Origin: Sphingomonas yunnanensis
Lineage (GTDB): Bacteria > Pseudomonadota > Alphaproteobacteria > Sphingomonadales > Sphingomonadaceae
NCBI RefSeq assembly: GCF_019898765.1
Contig: NZ_JAIOKB010000005.1
Location: forward strand, 62,001-126,000
DNA length: 64,000 nucleotides
Direction of reading: 5' to 3'
Shown here: in pieces, positions 1 through 7,983 of the stretch
How positions within the stretch are numbered: the stretch's first letter is position 1
Layout of the letters: each line of letters starts with the position of its first letter
The notes under the pieces: generated by a model
The model's input: only the letters and a program-made list of their open reading frames with translations
The model's database searches: none
Told to the model about the DNA's origin: nothing
Position numbers and translations under genes: made by a program

Positions 1-59
1 ATCATTTCGGCCTCAGCGACGACGACATGCACGCGCTGGAAGCGGCGGTGGCGGATTGA
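1..59 (+). CDS. C-terminal end of an unidentified protein (cut by window edge)
   Basis: Only the last 18 codons are visible (frame starts at base 3, TGA at 57-59), ending HFGLSDDDMHALEAAVAD. The tail loosely resembles the C-termini of aldo/keto reductases, but 18 residues do not support a call. Its stop overlaps the TTG start of ccmA, so the two are probably translationally coupled. Confidence 0.5.
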   Translation, partial: HFGLSDDDMHALEAAVAD

Positions 60-631
60 CGCTGCTGGCGGCGCGCGGGCTGGCGGTGGCGCGCGGCGGC
101 CGGCTGCTCGCCGAGGATCTCGAGCTGACGCTCGAGCGCGGCGAGGCGGCGCTGGTCACCGGCCCGAACGGCGCGGGCAAGTCGTCGCTGCTGCGCGTGT
201 TCGCGGGGCTACTCGCGCCCGCGGCGGGGACGGTGGCGCGCGGCGGGCGCGTGGCGTGGATGGGCGAGGCCGCCGCGCTCGACCCGGAGCGCGCGCTCGT
301 CGAGGCGCTGCGCTTCTGGGCGGCGCAGGACGACGTGCCCGCGGCGGAGACGCGGGTCGCCGCCGCGCTGTCGGCGGTGGCGCTCGACAAGCTCGCCGAC
401 GTGCCGGTGCGGCTGCTCTCCACCGGCCAGCGCCGCCGCGCCGCGCTGGCGCGCGTGGTCGCCTCGGGTGCCGAGCTGTGGCTGCTCGACGAGCCGGCGA
501 GCGGGCTCGACGCCGCCGCGGTCGCGCGGCTCGCGCTGCTGCTGGAGGGGCATCGCGGCGCGGGGGGGGCGGCGGTGGTGACGACGCACCAGCCGCTCGC
601 GCTGCCCGGCGCGACCGAGGTGGCGCTGTGA
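56..631 (+). CDS. ccmA: Haem exporter ATP-binding subunit CcmA
   Basis: ATPase of the CcmAB(CD) transporter that acts in cytochrome c maturation by releasing haem-loaded CcmE at the inner membrane. The 191-residue length fits the family. Walker A GPNGAGKSS lies at about residues 36-44, the ABC signature LSTGQRRR at about 121-128, and Walker B LWLLDEPASGLD at about 141-152. The start is TTG at 56, overlapping the upstream TGA. An ATG option in this frame is lacking before the conserved N-terminus. The stop overlaps the GTG start of ccmB. No ccmC or ccmD follows in this window. Confidence 0.93.
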   Translation: MTLLAARGLAVARGGRLLAEDLELTLERGEAALVTGPNGAGKSSLLRVFAGLLAPAAGTVARGGRVAWMGEAAALDPERALVEALRFWAAQDDVPAAETRVAAALSAVALDKLADVPVRLLSTGQRRRAALARVVASGAELWLLDEPASGLDAAAVARLALLLEGHRGAGGAAVVTTHQPLALPGATEVAL

Positions 632-1263
632 CCGCGCTGATCTGGCGCGACGTGCGCCGCGCTTACGCGAGCGGCGGCGCGACGTTGCTGGTGAGCTTCT
701 TCCTGCTGGTCGCGACCTTGTTTCCTTTCGCGATCGGCCCCGACGCGACGCTGCTGGCCCGCGTCGGCGGCGGAGTGATCTGGGCGGCGGCGCTGCTCGC
801 CGCGCTGCTGCCGGTCGAGCGGCTGGTCGCGCCCGACCTCGACTCGGGCGTGATCGATCAGCTGGTGGTGCGCGGGCGGACGCCGGTGACGATCGCCTTG
901 GCCAAGGTAGCGGCGCACTGGCTGGCGTTCGCGCCGCCGCTGCTCCTCGCCACGCTGGGAGCGGCGGCGCTGCTCGATCTATCGGCGGCGCAGCTGCTGC
1001 CGGTGCTCGCCGGGCTGGCGCTCGGGACACCGGGGCTCGCCGCGCTGGCGGTCGCGACCGCGGCGCTCACCGCGGGCGTGCGCGGCGCCGGGGCGGTCGC
1101 GGGGCTGGTGATGCTGCCGCTCGCGGTGCCGCTGCTGATCTTCGGGGCGGGCGCGCTGACGGGCGGGAGCGGCGGGCTCCAGCTTCTCGCGGCGACCAGC
1201 CTGGTGCTGTTGGTCGGCGCGCCGCTCGCCGCGGGAGCGGCGATCAGGGCGGCGCTGGAGTGA
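628..1263 (+). CDS. ccmB: Haem exporter permease subunit CcmB
   Basis: Membrane partner of CcmA in cytochrome c biogenesis. The protein is 211 residues and almost wholly hydrophobic, with about six membrane segments. It carries the family pattern of an N-terminal cytoplasmic stretch, then the PDLDSGVIDQLV region at about residues 70-81, followed by paired helices. The start is GTG at 628, overlapping the ccmA stop (GTGA), as is usual for this pair. A longer reading frame running through ccmA from base 256 is an Arg/Ala-rich shadow and is not used. Confidence 0.92.
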   Translation: MTALIWRDVRRAYASGGATLLVSFFLLVATLFPFAIGPDATLLARVGGGVIWAAALLAALLPVERLVAPDLDSGVIDQLVVRGRTPVTIALAKVAAHWLAFAPPLLLATLGAAALLDLSAAQLLPVLAGLALGTPGLAALAVATAALTAGVRGAGAVAGLVMLPLAVPLLIFGAGALTGGSGGLQLLAATSLVLLVGAPLAAGAAIRAALE

Positions 1264-1311
1264 TACTCGTCCTGGCGTAGCCAGCCCGTCGTGGACCGCT
1301 GTTTTTCTTGG

Positions 1312-1335
1312 CCCTGGGTACCCGCGTTCGCCGGA
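1312..1335. repeat. Short copy of the CCTGGGTNCCCGCG repeat
   Basis: The stretch reads CCTGGGTACCCGCGTTCGCC, close to CCTGGGTTCCCGCGCTCGCG at 18,213-18,232. It lies in the ccmB / PEP-CTERM intergenic region and looks like half of the REP-like element seen near 18.2 kb. Confidence 0.5.
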
Positions 1336-1492
1336 CAACAGCCGGGTTGCAACGTGGATCAATGGAGCGCCGCCGGGCCCGACCGAGCGCGCGCCGCGGC
1401 TCCCGGTAGTACACCCGATGCGCTTGCCGCGCGGTGCCGCCGCGCCGCTACACTCGCCGCGGGGACATGGCACGACTCAGGGGGCAATCACG

Positions 1493-2158
1493 GTGCGTAC
1501 ACTCGCGATATCCTTTCTTCTCGGCATCGCCGCGCTCGCGGGCACGCCCGCGGTGGCGGCGACGCTCGTCGGCAGCGCGCCCGGCGCATCGGACCCGGGC
1601 GCCAGCGGCGTGCTGACGCTCGACTTCGAGGGCGCGCTGCCCGCCGGGATCGTCTTCGCCGCGGGCAGCACCTATCAGATCCTCCAGGGCTTCCAGCCCA
1701 AGCAGGGCTATGCCCCCGCGGGCGACCTGACGCGCTACCTCTCGGTGCCGGGCGGCGGCGCGGCGGGGTCGGCGACGCTCGACTTCAGCGATGATGTCGC
1801 CGCCGCGCTCGGCGATTTCAGCCTCTACTGGGGCTCGATCGACCGCGCCAACGAACTGATCGTCGAGACCAGCGCGGGCGTGCTCAGCGTGCTCGGCAGT
1901 GACCTGATCACGCGCGGCTATGGCAGCGAGACCTCGGCGACGGGCAACCGCCGCGTCGCGATCGCGCTGGCCGCGGGCGAGACGCTGCGCCGGCTGACCT
2001 TCAGCTCGCCGACCTCGTTCGAGCTCGACGACATCGTCTTCCAGCAGGCCGCCGGCGGCGCGGTGCCCGAGCCGGGGACGTGGATGACGATGATCGCGGG
2101 GCTGGGCCTCGTCGGCGCGATGCTGCGGCGGCGCGCGCGCCGCGGCGCGGCGGCCTGA
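1493..2158 (+). CDS. Exported PEP-CTERM (PEPxxWA-type) protein
   Basis: A 221-residue secreted protein of unknown function. The N-terminus is a signal peptide (VRTLAISFLLGIAALAG then PAVAA, cleavage near residue 22). The mature part is a Gly/Ala/Asp-rich beta-type domain. The C-terminus is a sorting signal, PEPGTW followed by a hydrophobic helix and an Arg-rich tail. The sphingomonad variant usually reads PEPxxWA; here the last position is Met. GTG at 1493 is chosen because AGGGGG lies about 8 bases upstream and the signal peptide starts there; an ATG 75 bases upstream would add an unnatural leader. Such proteins are processed by exosortases, and none is visible here. Confidence 0.85.
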   Translation: MRTLAISFLLGIAALAGTPAVAATLVGSAPGASDPGASGVLTLDFEGALPAGIVFAAGSTYQILQGFQPKQGYAPAGDLTRYLSVPGGGAAGSATLDFSDDVAAALGDFSLYWGSIDRANELIVETSAGVLSVLGSDLITRGYGSETSATGNRRVAIALAAGETLRRLTFSSPTSFELDDIVFQQAAGGAVPEPGTWMTMIAGLGLVGAMLRRRARRGAAA

Positions 2159-2168
2159 GCCGCGCGCG

Positions 2169-3779
2169 ATGGGCGCGCTGCCGCTCGTCGCGATCGATCC
2201 CGCGCCGGCGCGGCGCCTCGCCGCCGCGCGCGGTGGCGCCGCGCTCGCACGGCGCGCCGCGGTGGCGCTGGGCGCGGGGACGCTGCTGCTCGGGCTGTTC
2301 GGGCGGATCATGGCCTTCCCGCTCGGCCACGACGAGCAGGGCCATGTCGCCGCCGCGCGGCTGGTGTTCCGCGAGCCGCTCTACCAGACGCTCGGCTACA
2401 ACCACTTCCCCGGCCTGCCGCTGCTGCTCGGCGGCGTCTACGCGCTGACCGGCGCTGACCATCTGCTGCTGGTCGGGCGGCTGCTGGTGTCGGCCTGCTG
2501 GCTCGCCACCGCCGTGCTGCTGTGGATTTTGGCGCGCACGCACGTCGCCGCGCCGCGCGAGCGCCTCCCCGCCGCGCTGTTCGCCGGGCTGGCGCTGGCG
2601 AGCGGCGGGATGCTCGACCCGGCGGGCATGCTCGTCACCAACAACTTCCTGCCGGTGCCGTTCGCGCTGCTCGGGTTGCACCTGCTGATCCTCGGACAGC
2701 GAGGCGCGCGCCCGGCGCCGGCGACGTTCGCAGCGGCGGGGGGCAGTCTCGCGCTGGCGGTGACGATGAAGGTGGCGTTCGTCTTCGTCCTCCCCTGCGT
2801 CGGACTCGCCGCGCTGCTGGTCGGGCGCGAGTCGCTGTCGCTCGCCGAGCGGTTCCGCACCGTGCTGATCCCGCTGGTGCTCGGCGGACTGGTCGGCGGC
2901 ACGCCGCTGCTCGTGTATCTCGCGCGCGAGCCCGAGGGGCTGCTGGCGCACACGATCCGCTATTTCACCGGGCCGCACCGCGCTTATTGGCAGCAGGCGA
3001 CCGAGCCCAAGGTGATGACGCTCGCGGGCAAGATCATGGTCGCCGACCAGGTGTGGCTCGGCGCCGGCGGGGGGCTGGCCCTGCTGCTGATCGTGCTGTT
3101 CGTCGCGGCGGCGTGGCGCGGGCGGCGCGGGCGTGACATCTCCGTCTGGCCGCTTCTGCTGTGCGGCGCGCTGGCGCTGTCGGGCGCGGCGCTGTCGTTC
3201 CTGCCGACCCCGGCCTTCCCGCAATATTACTTGCCGCCGCTGCCGTTCGTGGCCGCGGCGGTGATCCTCTCCTACGCCGCCGTGCCCGCCGACACGCGCC
3301 CCGCCGCGACCGCGGCGCTGTGGGCCGGGGCGGGTATCTGCCTCCTCCTGCTCGCGCCGCGGCTGCTCGCGGGTGTGCCCGACGCGCTGCGTCCGGCGCG
3401 CTGGACCGGGGTGCAGGTCCACGCCGACGGCGAGCGGTTGCGCGCGCTGGTCGGCGACGGCACCGCGCCGGTCGCGACGCTGGCGCCGATCCTGCCGCTC
3501 GAGGGCGGGCTGGCGATCTACCCCGAGTTCGCCAACGGCCCCTTCGTCTATCGGCTCGCGCCCTATCTCGCGCCCGCGGACCGTCGCTGGTTCACCACTG
3601 CCGCGCCCGCGACGCTCGACGCCTTCCTCGCCGCGCGACCGCCGAGCGCGATCGTGACCGGCTGGGAGCCGCCGTTCGACCCAGCGTTCGAGCGCTACGC
3701 GCTGGCGCATGGCTACCGCGCCGCGGCGTTGGCGACCGCCCGCGCCCACGCCTTCGTCGCACTGGAAGAGGAGAAGTGA
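2169..3779 (+). CDS. Multi-pass membrane glycosyltransferase (GT39/ArnT-like)
   Basis: A 536-residue integral membrane protein with about eleven hydrophobic segments. After the first segment is the acidic loop motif GHDEQGH (about residues 53-59), as in the Asp-Glu catalytic loop of ArnT/PMT-type (GT-C fold) enzymes that use polyprenyl-phosphate sugars. The C-terminal 170 residues form a non-membrane, probably periplasmic, domain. It is followed 2 bases later by a GtrA-family gene, a common pairing in which GtrA moves the lipid-linked sugar. Acceptor and sugar cannot be told from sequence. Confidence 0.75.
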   Translation: MGALPLVAIDPAPARRLAAARGGAALARRAAVALGAGTLLLGLFGRIMAFPLGHDEQGHVAAARLVFREPLYQTLGYNHFPGLPLLLGGVYALTGADHLLLVGRLLVSACWLATAVLLWILARTHVAAPRERLPAALFAGLALASGGMLDPAGMLVTNNFLPVPFALLGLHLLILGQRGARPAPATFAAAGGSLALAVTMKVAFVFVLPCVGLAALLVGRESLSLAERFRTVLIPLVLGGLVGGTPLLVYLAREPEGLLAHTIRYFTGPHRAYWQQATEPKVMTLAGKIMVADQVWLGAGGGLALLLIVLFVAAAWRGRRGRDISVWPLLLCGALALSGAALSFLPTPAFPQYYLPPLPFVAAAVILSYAAVPADTRPAATAALWAGAGICLLLLAPRLLAGVPDALRPARWTGVQVHADGERLRALVGDGTAPVATLAPILPLEGGLAIYPEFANGPFVYRLAPYLAPADRRWFTTAAPATLDAFLAARPPSAIVTGWEPPFDPAFERYALAHGYRAAALATARAHAFVALEEEK

Positions 3780-3781
3780 CG

Positions 3782-4213
3782 ATGCGCGCCTACCTCACGA
3801 CGCTCGCAGGCAGCGGCGCGCGCTTCGCCAGCGTCGGCGCGATTGCCACTCTGCTCGACGCCTGTCTGTTCCTGCTGCTCGCCGAGCTCGGCACCGACCC
3901 GGGGCTGAGTAACGTCGTGTCCTACGCGGTCGCGTCGGTGGCGAACTTCTGGCTCAACCGCGAGTGGACCTTCGCCGCGCGCGAGGGCGCGGTGCTGGCG
4001 CAGGCGCTGCGCTTCGCGATCATGGTGCTGATCGGGCTGACGCTGAGCACCGCGATCGTCGCCGAGGCGTCGCTGCTGATCGCGCCCGCCTTCGCCAAAT
4101 TGCTCGCGATCGCGGCGGTGCTGCCGGTCAACTACACCGTGGCGCGACTGCTCGTGTTCCACCGCCCCGCGCGCGCGGCGCTGGCCGAGGCGCGCGCGAC
4201 CCGGCGGCGGTGA
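3782..4213 (+). CDS. GtrA family membrane protein
   Basis: A 143-residue protein with four membrane helices. It has the family hallmarks: RFASVGAIATLLD near the N-terminus, a central SYAVASVANFWLNREWTF (Asn-x-x-x-x-x-x-Phe region) and a C-terminal Asn/Tyr segment (VLPVNYTVARLLVFH). GtrA proteins are thought to flip undecaprenyl-phosphate-linked sugars across the inner membrane. It directly follows the GT39-like gene with a 2-base gap, so the two are likely co-translated and act on the same glycolipid. Confidence 0.88.
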   Translation: MRAYLTTLAGSGARFASVGAIATLLDACLFLLLAELGTDPGLSNVVSYAVASVANFWLNREWTFAAREGAVLAQALRFAIMVLIGLTLSTAIVAEASLLIAPAFAKLLAIAAVLPVNYTVARLLVFHRPARAALAEARATRRR

Positions 4214-4226
4214 GGCCGTCCCCGTC

Positions 4227-5642
4227 TCACGCCGCGCTGTCGATGCCGAGCTCGCCGAGCTTGCGGTAGAGCGTCGAGCGGCCGATCCCGAGCCGCCGCG
4301 CGACCTCGGTCATGCGGCCGCGATAGTGCGTGATCGCGAGCCGGATGAGATCGGCCTCGATCTCCTCGATCGTGCGCAGGTGTCCGTCGGAGCGGAACAA
4401 GGGCACGCCCGCGGCCTCGCCGGCGCGGTTCGCCGCGCGCGGGCCGCGCTGGCCCAGCGCCGCGATCTGCGGGAAGTCGGCGCGAGTCAGCGTGTCGCCG
4501 TCGCACTGCACCGCGGCGCGGAACAAGGCGTCCTGCAGCTGGCGCACGTTGTGCGGCCAGTCGTAGGTCATCAGCAGCATCACCGCGTCATCGCTGATCG
4601 CGAGCTCGCGCAGCCCCGGCTGAGTCGCGATGCGCTCGAGCAGGTGGCGGGTCAGCGCGGGGATGTCGCCGGCGCGCTCGCGCAGCGGCGGGATCACCAC
4701 CGAGACCGCGTTGAGACGATAGTAGAGATCCTCGCGGAAACGTCCGGCGGCGACCTCGTCGAGCAGGCGCTTGTTGGTGGCGGCGATCACGCGCGCGTCG
4801 ACCGCCCGCGCGTGGCGCCCGCCGAGCGGCAGCACCTCGCCCGACTGGAGCGCGGCGAGCAGGCGGCGCTGCGCGTCGAGCGGCAGGTGATCGACCTCGT
4901 CGAGGAAGAGCGTCCCGCCGTCGGCCTCGACCATGCGGCCGGTCTTGCGCTGGAACGCGCCGGGGAAGGCGCCCTCCTCATGGCCGAACAGCGCGCTCTC
5001 GATCTGGTTGGCGGGGATGGCGCCGCAGTTGAGCGTGATCCGCGGCGCCGCGGCGCGCGGGCTGGCGGCGTGGATCGCCTCGGCGACCACTTCCTTGCCG
5101 ACGCCGCTCTCGCCCTCGATCAGCACGGGCACGCGCGCGCGCGCCGCCTTGGCGGCGATGGCGAGCGCGGCGCGGAACTCGGGCGCGGTGCCGATGATCT
5201 CGTCGAAGCCCAGCATCGCCGGGATCTTCTCGGTCAGCGGGCGCAGCTCGCCCGCGGCGGTCGCGGCGACCGCGCGGTCGAGCGCCTGGAGCAGCCGCTC
5301 GGGCGCGAGCGGCTTGGCGAGATAGTCGGTGGCGCCGGCGCGCATCGCGTCGACCGCCTGCGCCACCGAGGCCTGGGCGGTCAGCATCAGGATCGGCAGC
5401 TGCGCGCGATAGCCGCGCAGCTCGCCGATCAGCTCGGCCGGGTCCCAGCCCGCGCTGCCCGGATCGAGCAGGATCGCGTCGAGCTGCATGCCGTCGGGCG
5501 TGGCGAGCGTCGCCACCGCCGCGGCGGGATCGTCCGCGAACACGATTCGCCACCCGCCCCGCGCGGCGAGCGTCGCGATGACGCGACGCTGTGCCGCGTC
5601 CTCGTCGATCAGCATCAGCAGACGTTGTCCGTTACGCGTCAT
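4227..5642 (-). CDS. NtrC-type response regulator with a GAFPGA loop
   Basis: A 471-residue protein with the three-domain layout of sigma-54 activators. The receiver domain (about 1-125) has acidic pocket D13-E14-D15, probable phospho-acceptor D60 and Lys110. The AAA+ domain has Walker A GESGVGKE (177-184) and Walker B GGTLFLDEVD (242-251). The Fis-type HTH is at the C-terminus (ARRLGIGRSTLYRKLGELGI). The sigma-54 contact loop, normally GAFTGA, reads GAFPGA (residues 224-229). The Thr is important for sigma-54 contact in the family, so the Pro is notable. No sensor kinase is adjacent. The gene converges on gtrA with 13 bases between stops. Confidence 0.9.
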   Translation of the reverse strand: MTRNGQRLLMLIDEDAAQRRVIATLAARGGWRIVFADDPAAAVATLATPDGMQLDAILLDPGSAGWDPAELIGELRGYRAQLPILMLTAQASVAQAVDAMRAGATDYLAKPLAPERLLQALDRAVAATAAGELRPLTEKIPAMLGFDEIIGTAPEFRAALAIAAKAARARVPVLIEGESGVGKEVVAEAIHAASPRAAAPRITLNCGAIPANQIESALFGHEEGAFPGAFQRKTGRMVEADGGTLFLDEVDHLPLDAQRRLLAALQSGEVLPLGGRHARAVDARVIAATNKRLLDEVAAGRFREDLYYRLNAVSVVIPPLRERAGDIPALTRHLLERIATQPGLRELAISDDAVMLLMTYDWPHNVRQLQDALFRAAVQCDGDTLTRADFPQIAALGQRGPRAANRAGEAAGVPLFRSDGHLRTIEEIEADLIRLAITHYRGRMTEVARRLGIGRSTLYRKLGELGIDSAA

Positions 5643-5784
5643 GTCTGGCCTATCGTCCCGTGGCTCCCTGCCTATCGACTAACCGTTCTGAGTAAAGGCG
5701 GGCTTAAGCCGCAACGGTGATATTGCCTCCACCCGACCGCGCCTCTACGCTGCCGACGACGATAGTGAGAAATATGAGGAAAAG

Positions 5785-5919
5785 ATGGCGGAGAGTGGCG
5801 CGGGGCGCGGCGACATCAAGGCGCACGAGGCGACCTATTCCGGCATGATCGGCTGGCTGAAATATGGCGCGGTGATCTGTTTCCTCCTCGCCTTCTTCGT
5901 CATCTGGCTGATCGCGTAG
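5785..5919 (+). CDS. aa3-type cytochrome c oxidase subunit IV-like protein
   Basis: A 44-residue protein: a short hydrophilic N-terminus with HEATYSGMIGWLKYG, then a single membrane helix ending in IWLIA. This matches the small bacterial aa3 oxidase subunit IV family. A good ribosome binding site (TGAGGAAAAG) precedes the ATG. In many alphaproteobacteria this small gene sits just upstream of pntA, as here (7-base gap to the pntA GTG). The function of the subunit is unclear; it is inferred to associate with the terminal oxidase. Confidence 0.85.
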   Translation: MAESGAGRGDIKAHEATYSGMIGWLKYGAVICFLLAFFVIWLIA

Positions 5920-5926
5920 CCACGGC

Positions 5927-7051
5927 GTGAAGATCGCGGTCGTCAGCGAGCAGGCATCCGGCGAGCGCCGCGTCGCCGCCACGCCCGAGACCGCGCGCAA
6001 GTTCATCGCGCTGGGTGCCGAGGTCGCGGTCGAGGCCGGGGCGGGCACCGGCGCGTCGATCGCCGATTCGGACTATGCCGCCGCCGGCGCATCGCTGGGC
6101 GACCGCGCCGCCACGCTCGCGGGCGCCGCGATCGTGCTGGCGGTGCAGCCGCCCGCGCCCGATTCGCTCGCCGGGATCGCGCCGGGCGCCTGGGTGGTGG
6201 CGATCATGGCGCCGTTCGGCGACGGTCGCGCGCGAATCGATGCCTATGCCGCGGCGGGCTATGAGGCGCTGGCGATGGACCTGATGCCGCGGATCACGCG
6301 CGCGCAGTCGATGGACGTGCTGTCGTCGCAGTCGAATCTCGCCGGCTACAAGGCGGTGATCGACGCCGCCGCGGAATATGGCCGCGCCTTCCCGATGATG
6401 ATGACCGCGGCGGGGACGGTCTCCGCGGCGCGCGTCTTCGTGATGGGCGTCGGCGTGGCCGGGTTGCAGGCGATCGCCACCGCGCGGCGGCTCGGCGCGC
6501 AGGTCTCCGCCACCGACGTGCGCTCGGCGACCAAGGAGCAGATCCTGTCGCTCGGCGCCAAGCCGGTGTTCGTCGAGGCGGTGGCGGGGATCGAGGGCGA
6601 GGGCAGCGGCGGCTATGCCGGCGAGATGTCGCCCGAGTATCAGAAGGCGCAGGCCGAGCTGGTGTCGGCGCATATCGCCAAGCAGGACATCGTCATCACC
6701 ACCGCGCTGATCCCGGGGCGCGCGGCCCCGCGGCTGGTCAGCGACGCGCAGCTCGCGACGATGCGCCCGGGTAGCGTGCTGGTCGATCTGGCGGTGGAAC
6801 AGGGCGGCAACGTCGAGGGCGCGGTGGCGGGGGAGATCGTGGAGCGCCACGGCGTACGCATCATCGGCCATCGCAACACGGCGGCGCGGCTGGCGGCCGA
6901 TGCGGCGGCGCTCTACGCGCGCAACCTGTACAATTTCCTCTCGACCTTCTGGGACAAGGAGCAGGGCCGCCCGGTGCTCGACGCCGAGATCGGCGACGCG
7001 GTGCGGCTGACCCGCGGCGGCGCGGTGGTGAACGCGAGGCTGGTGTCGTGA
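5927..7051 (+). CDS. pntA: NAD(P) transhydrogenase alpha subunit, part 1 (NAD-binding)
   Basis: A 374-residue soluble NAD(H)-binding domain (dI) of proton-translocating transhydrogenase, which couples hydride transfer from NADH to NADP+ with proton movement. The alanine dehydrogenase-like fold is visible: MKIAVVSEQASGERRVAATP at the start, then RAQSMDVLSSQSNLAGYKAV, a Rossmann glycine motif (VMGVGVAGLQA) and VEQGGNVEGA near the end. The split form, with the membrane part on a second polypeptide, is normal in alphaproteobacteria. The start is GTG, 7 bases after the aa3 subunit IV stop. Downstream the operon is interrupted by about 620 bases before pntA part 2. Confidence 0.95.
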   Translation: MKIAVVSEQASGERRVAATPETARKFIALGAEVAVEAGAGTGASIADSDYAAAGASLGDRAATLAGAAIVLAVQPPAPDSLAGIAPGAWVVAIMAPFGDGRARIDAYAAAGYEALAMDLMPRITRAQSMDVLSSQSNLAGYKAVIDAAAEYGRAFPMMMTAAGTVSAARVFVMGVGVAGLQAIATARRLGAQVSATDVRSATKEQILSLGAKPVFVEAVAGIEGEGSGGYAGEMSPEYQKAQAELVSAHIAKQDIVITTALIPGRAAPRLVSDAQLATMRPGSVLVDLAVEQGGNVEGAVAGEIVERHGVRIIGHRNTAARLAADAAALYARNLYNFLSTFWDKEQGRPVLDAEIGDAVRLTRGGAVVNARLVS

Positions 7052-7166
7052 GGGAGTGCAAGGGTGCGGCGGGGCGGATCATCGCGGTTGGAGGCAGTGC
7101 TCGGGTAGGTCCGCAACGACCGCATCAACTTCGTGATGGCAATAAAGTGGCGAGCGACCTTTTTCA

Positions 7167-7301
7167 TCCTCCCCTGAAAGGGGAGGTGGCGCGCGTAGCG
7201 CGACGGAGGGGTATCGCCGGTCGTGAGTCCAGCGCCGATCGCCGGCCGGATCACCCCTCCGTCAGCGCTGCGCGCTGCCACCTCCCCTTTCAGCGGAGGA
7301 T
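7167..7301. repeat. Long imperfect palindrome (repeat family A, copy 1)
   Basis: The left end has a perfect hairpin, CCTCCCCT-GAA-AGGGGAGG (7168-7186), then GTGGCGCGC and CGGAGGGGT. The right end carries the inverted counterpart: ACCCCTCCGTC, GCGCGCTGCCACCTCCCC and GGAGGA. The arms pair across about 135 bases. Related elements occur near 16.8, 27.4 and 38.5 kb. The element lies inside the pnt operon and ends 5 bases before the GTG of the DUF559 gene. Confidence 0.85.
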
Positions 7302-7305
7302 CTAG

Positions 7306-7674
7306 GTGCTGCAAGGGCAAGAGGGTGTCGCGCCGCTCGCGCGCCGGCTGCGGCAGACCATGTCGCTGCCTGAAGTCCTCCTGTGGCGCGCGCTGCGAGA
7401 GCGGCCGGGTGGCTTCAAGTTCCGCCGTCAGCACCCGTCCGGCGCCTATGTCGCCGACTTCTACTGTCACGTCGCACGCCTGATCCTGGAGATCGACAGC
7501 GCAGCACGCGAGCGCGGCGACCACCCCGCCCGCGACGCCGCCCGCGACGCCTGCTTCGCCGCGCGCGGACTGCTGACCGTCCGCGTCGCCGCGAGCGACG
7601 TGCTCGACGATCTCGACGACATCGTCAGACACCTCGTCATGCTCGCCGCCCCCCGCACCGCCGGAGCACAATGA
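7306..7674 (+). CDS. DUF559 / Vsr-like endonuclease-fold protein
   Basis: A 122-residue protein of the DUF559 family, related to very-short-patch repair and other PD-(D/E)XK-type nucleases. Recognisable parts are RLRQTMSLPEVLLWRALR, FKFRRQHPSGAYVADFYC and the acidic strand LILEIDSAA, with the nuclease core Asp (VADF) and Glu (LEID). The usual GGxH after EID is replaced by SAARERGDH. The GTG start lies 5 bases after a palindromic repeat, and the TGA overlaps the pntA2 ATG (ATGA). It interrupts an otherwise conserved operon, so repeat and gene were probably inserted together. Confidence 0.82.
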   Translation: MLQGQEGVAPLARRLRQTMSLPEVLLWRALRERPGGFKFRRQHPSGAYVADFYCHVARLILEIDSAARERGDHPARDAARDACFAARGLLTVRVAASDVLDDLDDIVRHLVMLAAPRTAGAQ

Positions 7675-7970
7675 TGGACTTCGTCGCCATCCTATCGATC
7701 TTCGTGCTGGCCTGTTTCGTCGGCTATTACGTCGTCTGGTCGGTCACGCCCGCGCTGCACACGCCGCTGATGGCGGTGACCAACGCCATCTCCAGCGTGA
7801 TCATCGTCGGCGCGCTGATCGCGGGCGCGGCGGCGGGCAGCACCGGCTCGAAATGGCTCGGGCTCGCCGCGGTGGTGCTCGCCAGCGTCAATATCTTCGG
7901 CGGCTTCGCGGTGACGCAGCGGATGCTCGCCATGTACAAGAAGAAGGAGCGGCCGGCACCGCGGCCGTGA
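7671..7970 (+). CDS. pntAB: NAD(P) transhydrogenase alpha subunit, part 2 (membrane)
   Basis: A 99-residue membrane component (part of dII) of transhydrogenase, with three hydrophobic segments: an N-terminal helix from residue 3, then TPLMAVTNAISSVIIVGAL, and AAVVLASVNIFGGFAVTQRM. The last ends in the typical MLAMYKKK tail. It assembles with PntA part 1 and PntB in the inner membrane. The ATG overlaps the stop of the DUF559 gene, so its translation now depends on the inserted gene. PntB follows 13 bases downstream. Confidence 0.95.
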   Translation: MMDFVAILSIFVLACFVGYYVVWSVTPALHTPLMAVTNAISSVIIVGALIAGAAAGSTGSKWLGLAAVVLASVNIFGGFAVTQRMLAMYKKKERPAPRP

Positions 7971-7983
7971 GGGGGAGAGCCAA

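Noticed and set aside
2001..3749. 582-codon minus-strand open frame opposite the GT39-like gene
   Set aside because: Rich in Arg, Gln and Gly with no hydrophobic core, a typical antisense shadow in high-GC DNA. The plus strand encodes a clear membrane protein.
1493..4213. A complete exosortase/PEP-CTERM system
   Set aside because: Only a substrate-type protein is present. The neighbouring membrane genes are GT39-like and GtrA, without exosortase Cys/Arg/His motifs.
4326..5720. 464-codon plus-strand open frame opposite the NtrC-type regulator
   Set aside because: Arg/Gly/Ala-rich composition with no motif. The minus strand has complete receiver, AAA+ and Fis domains.
7048..7305. 85-codon open frame after pntA
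   Set aside because: It is mostly the translated palindromic repeat (family A, copy 1).
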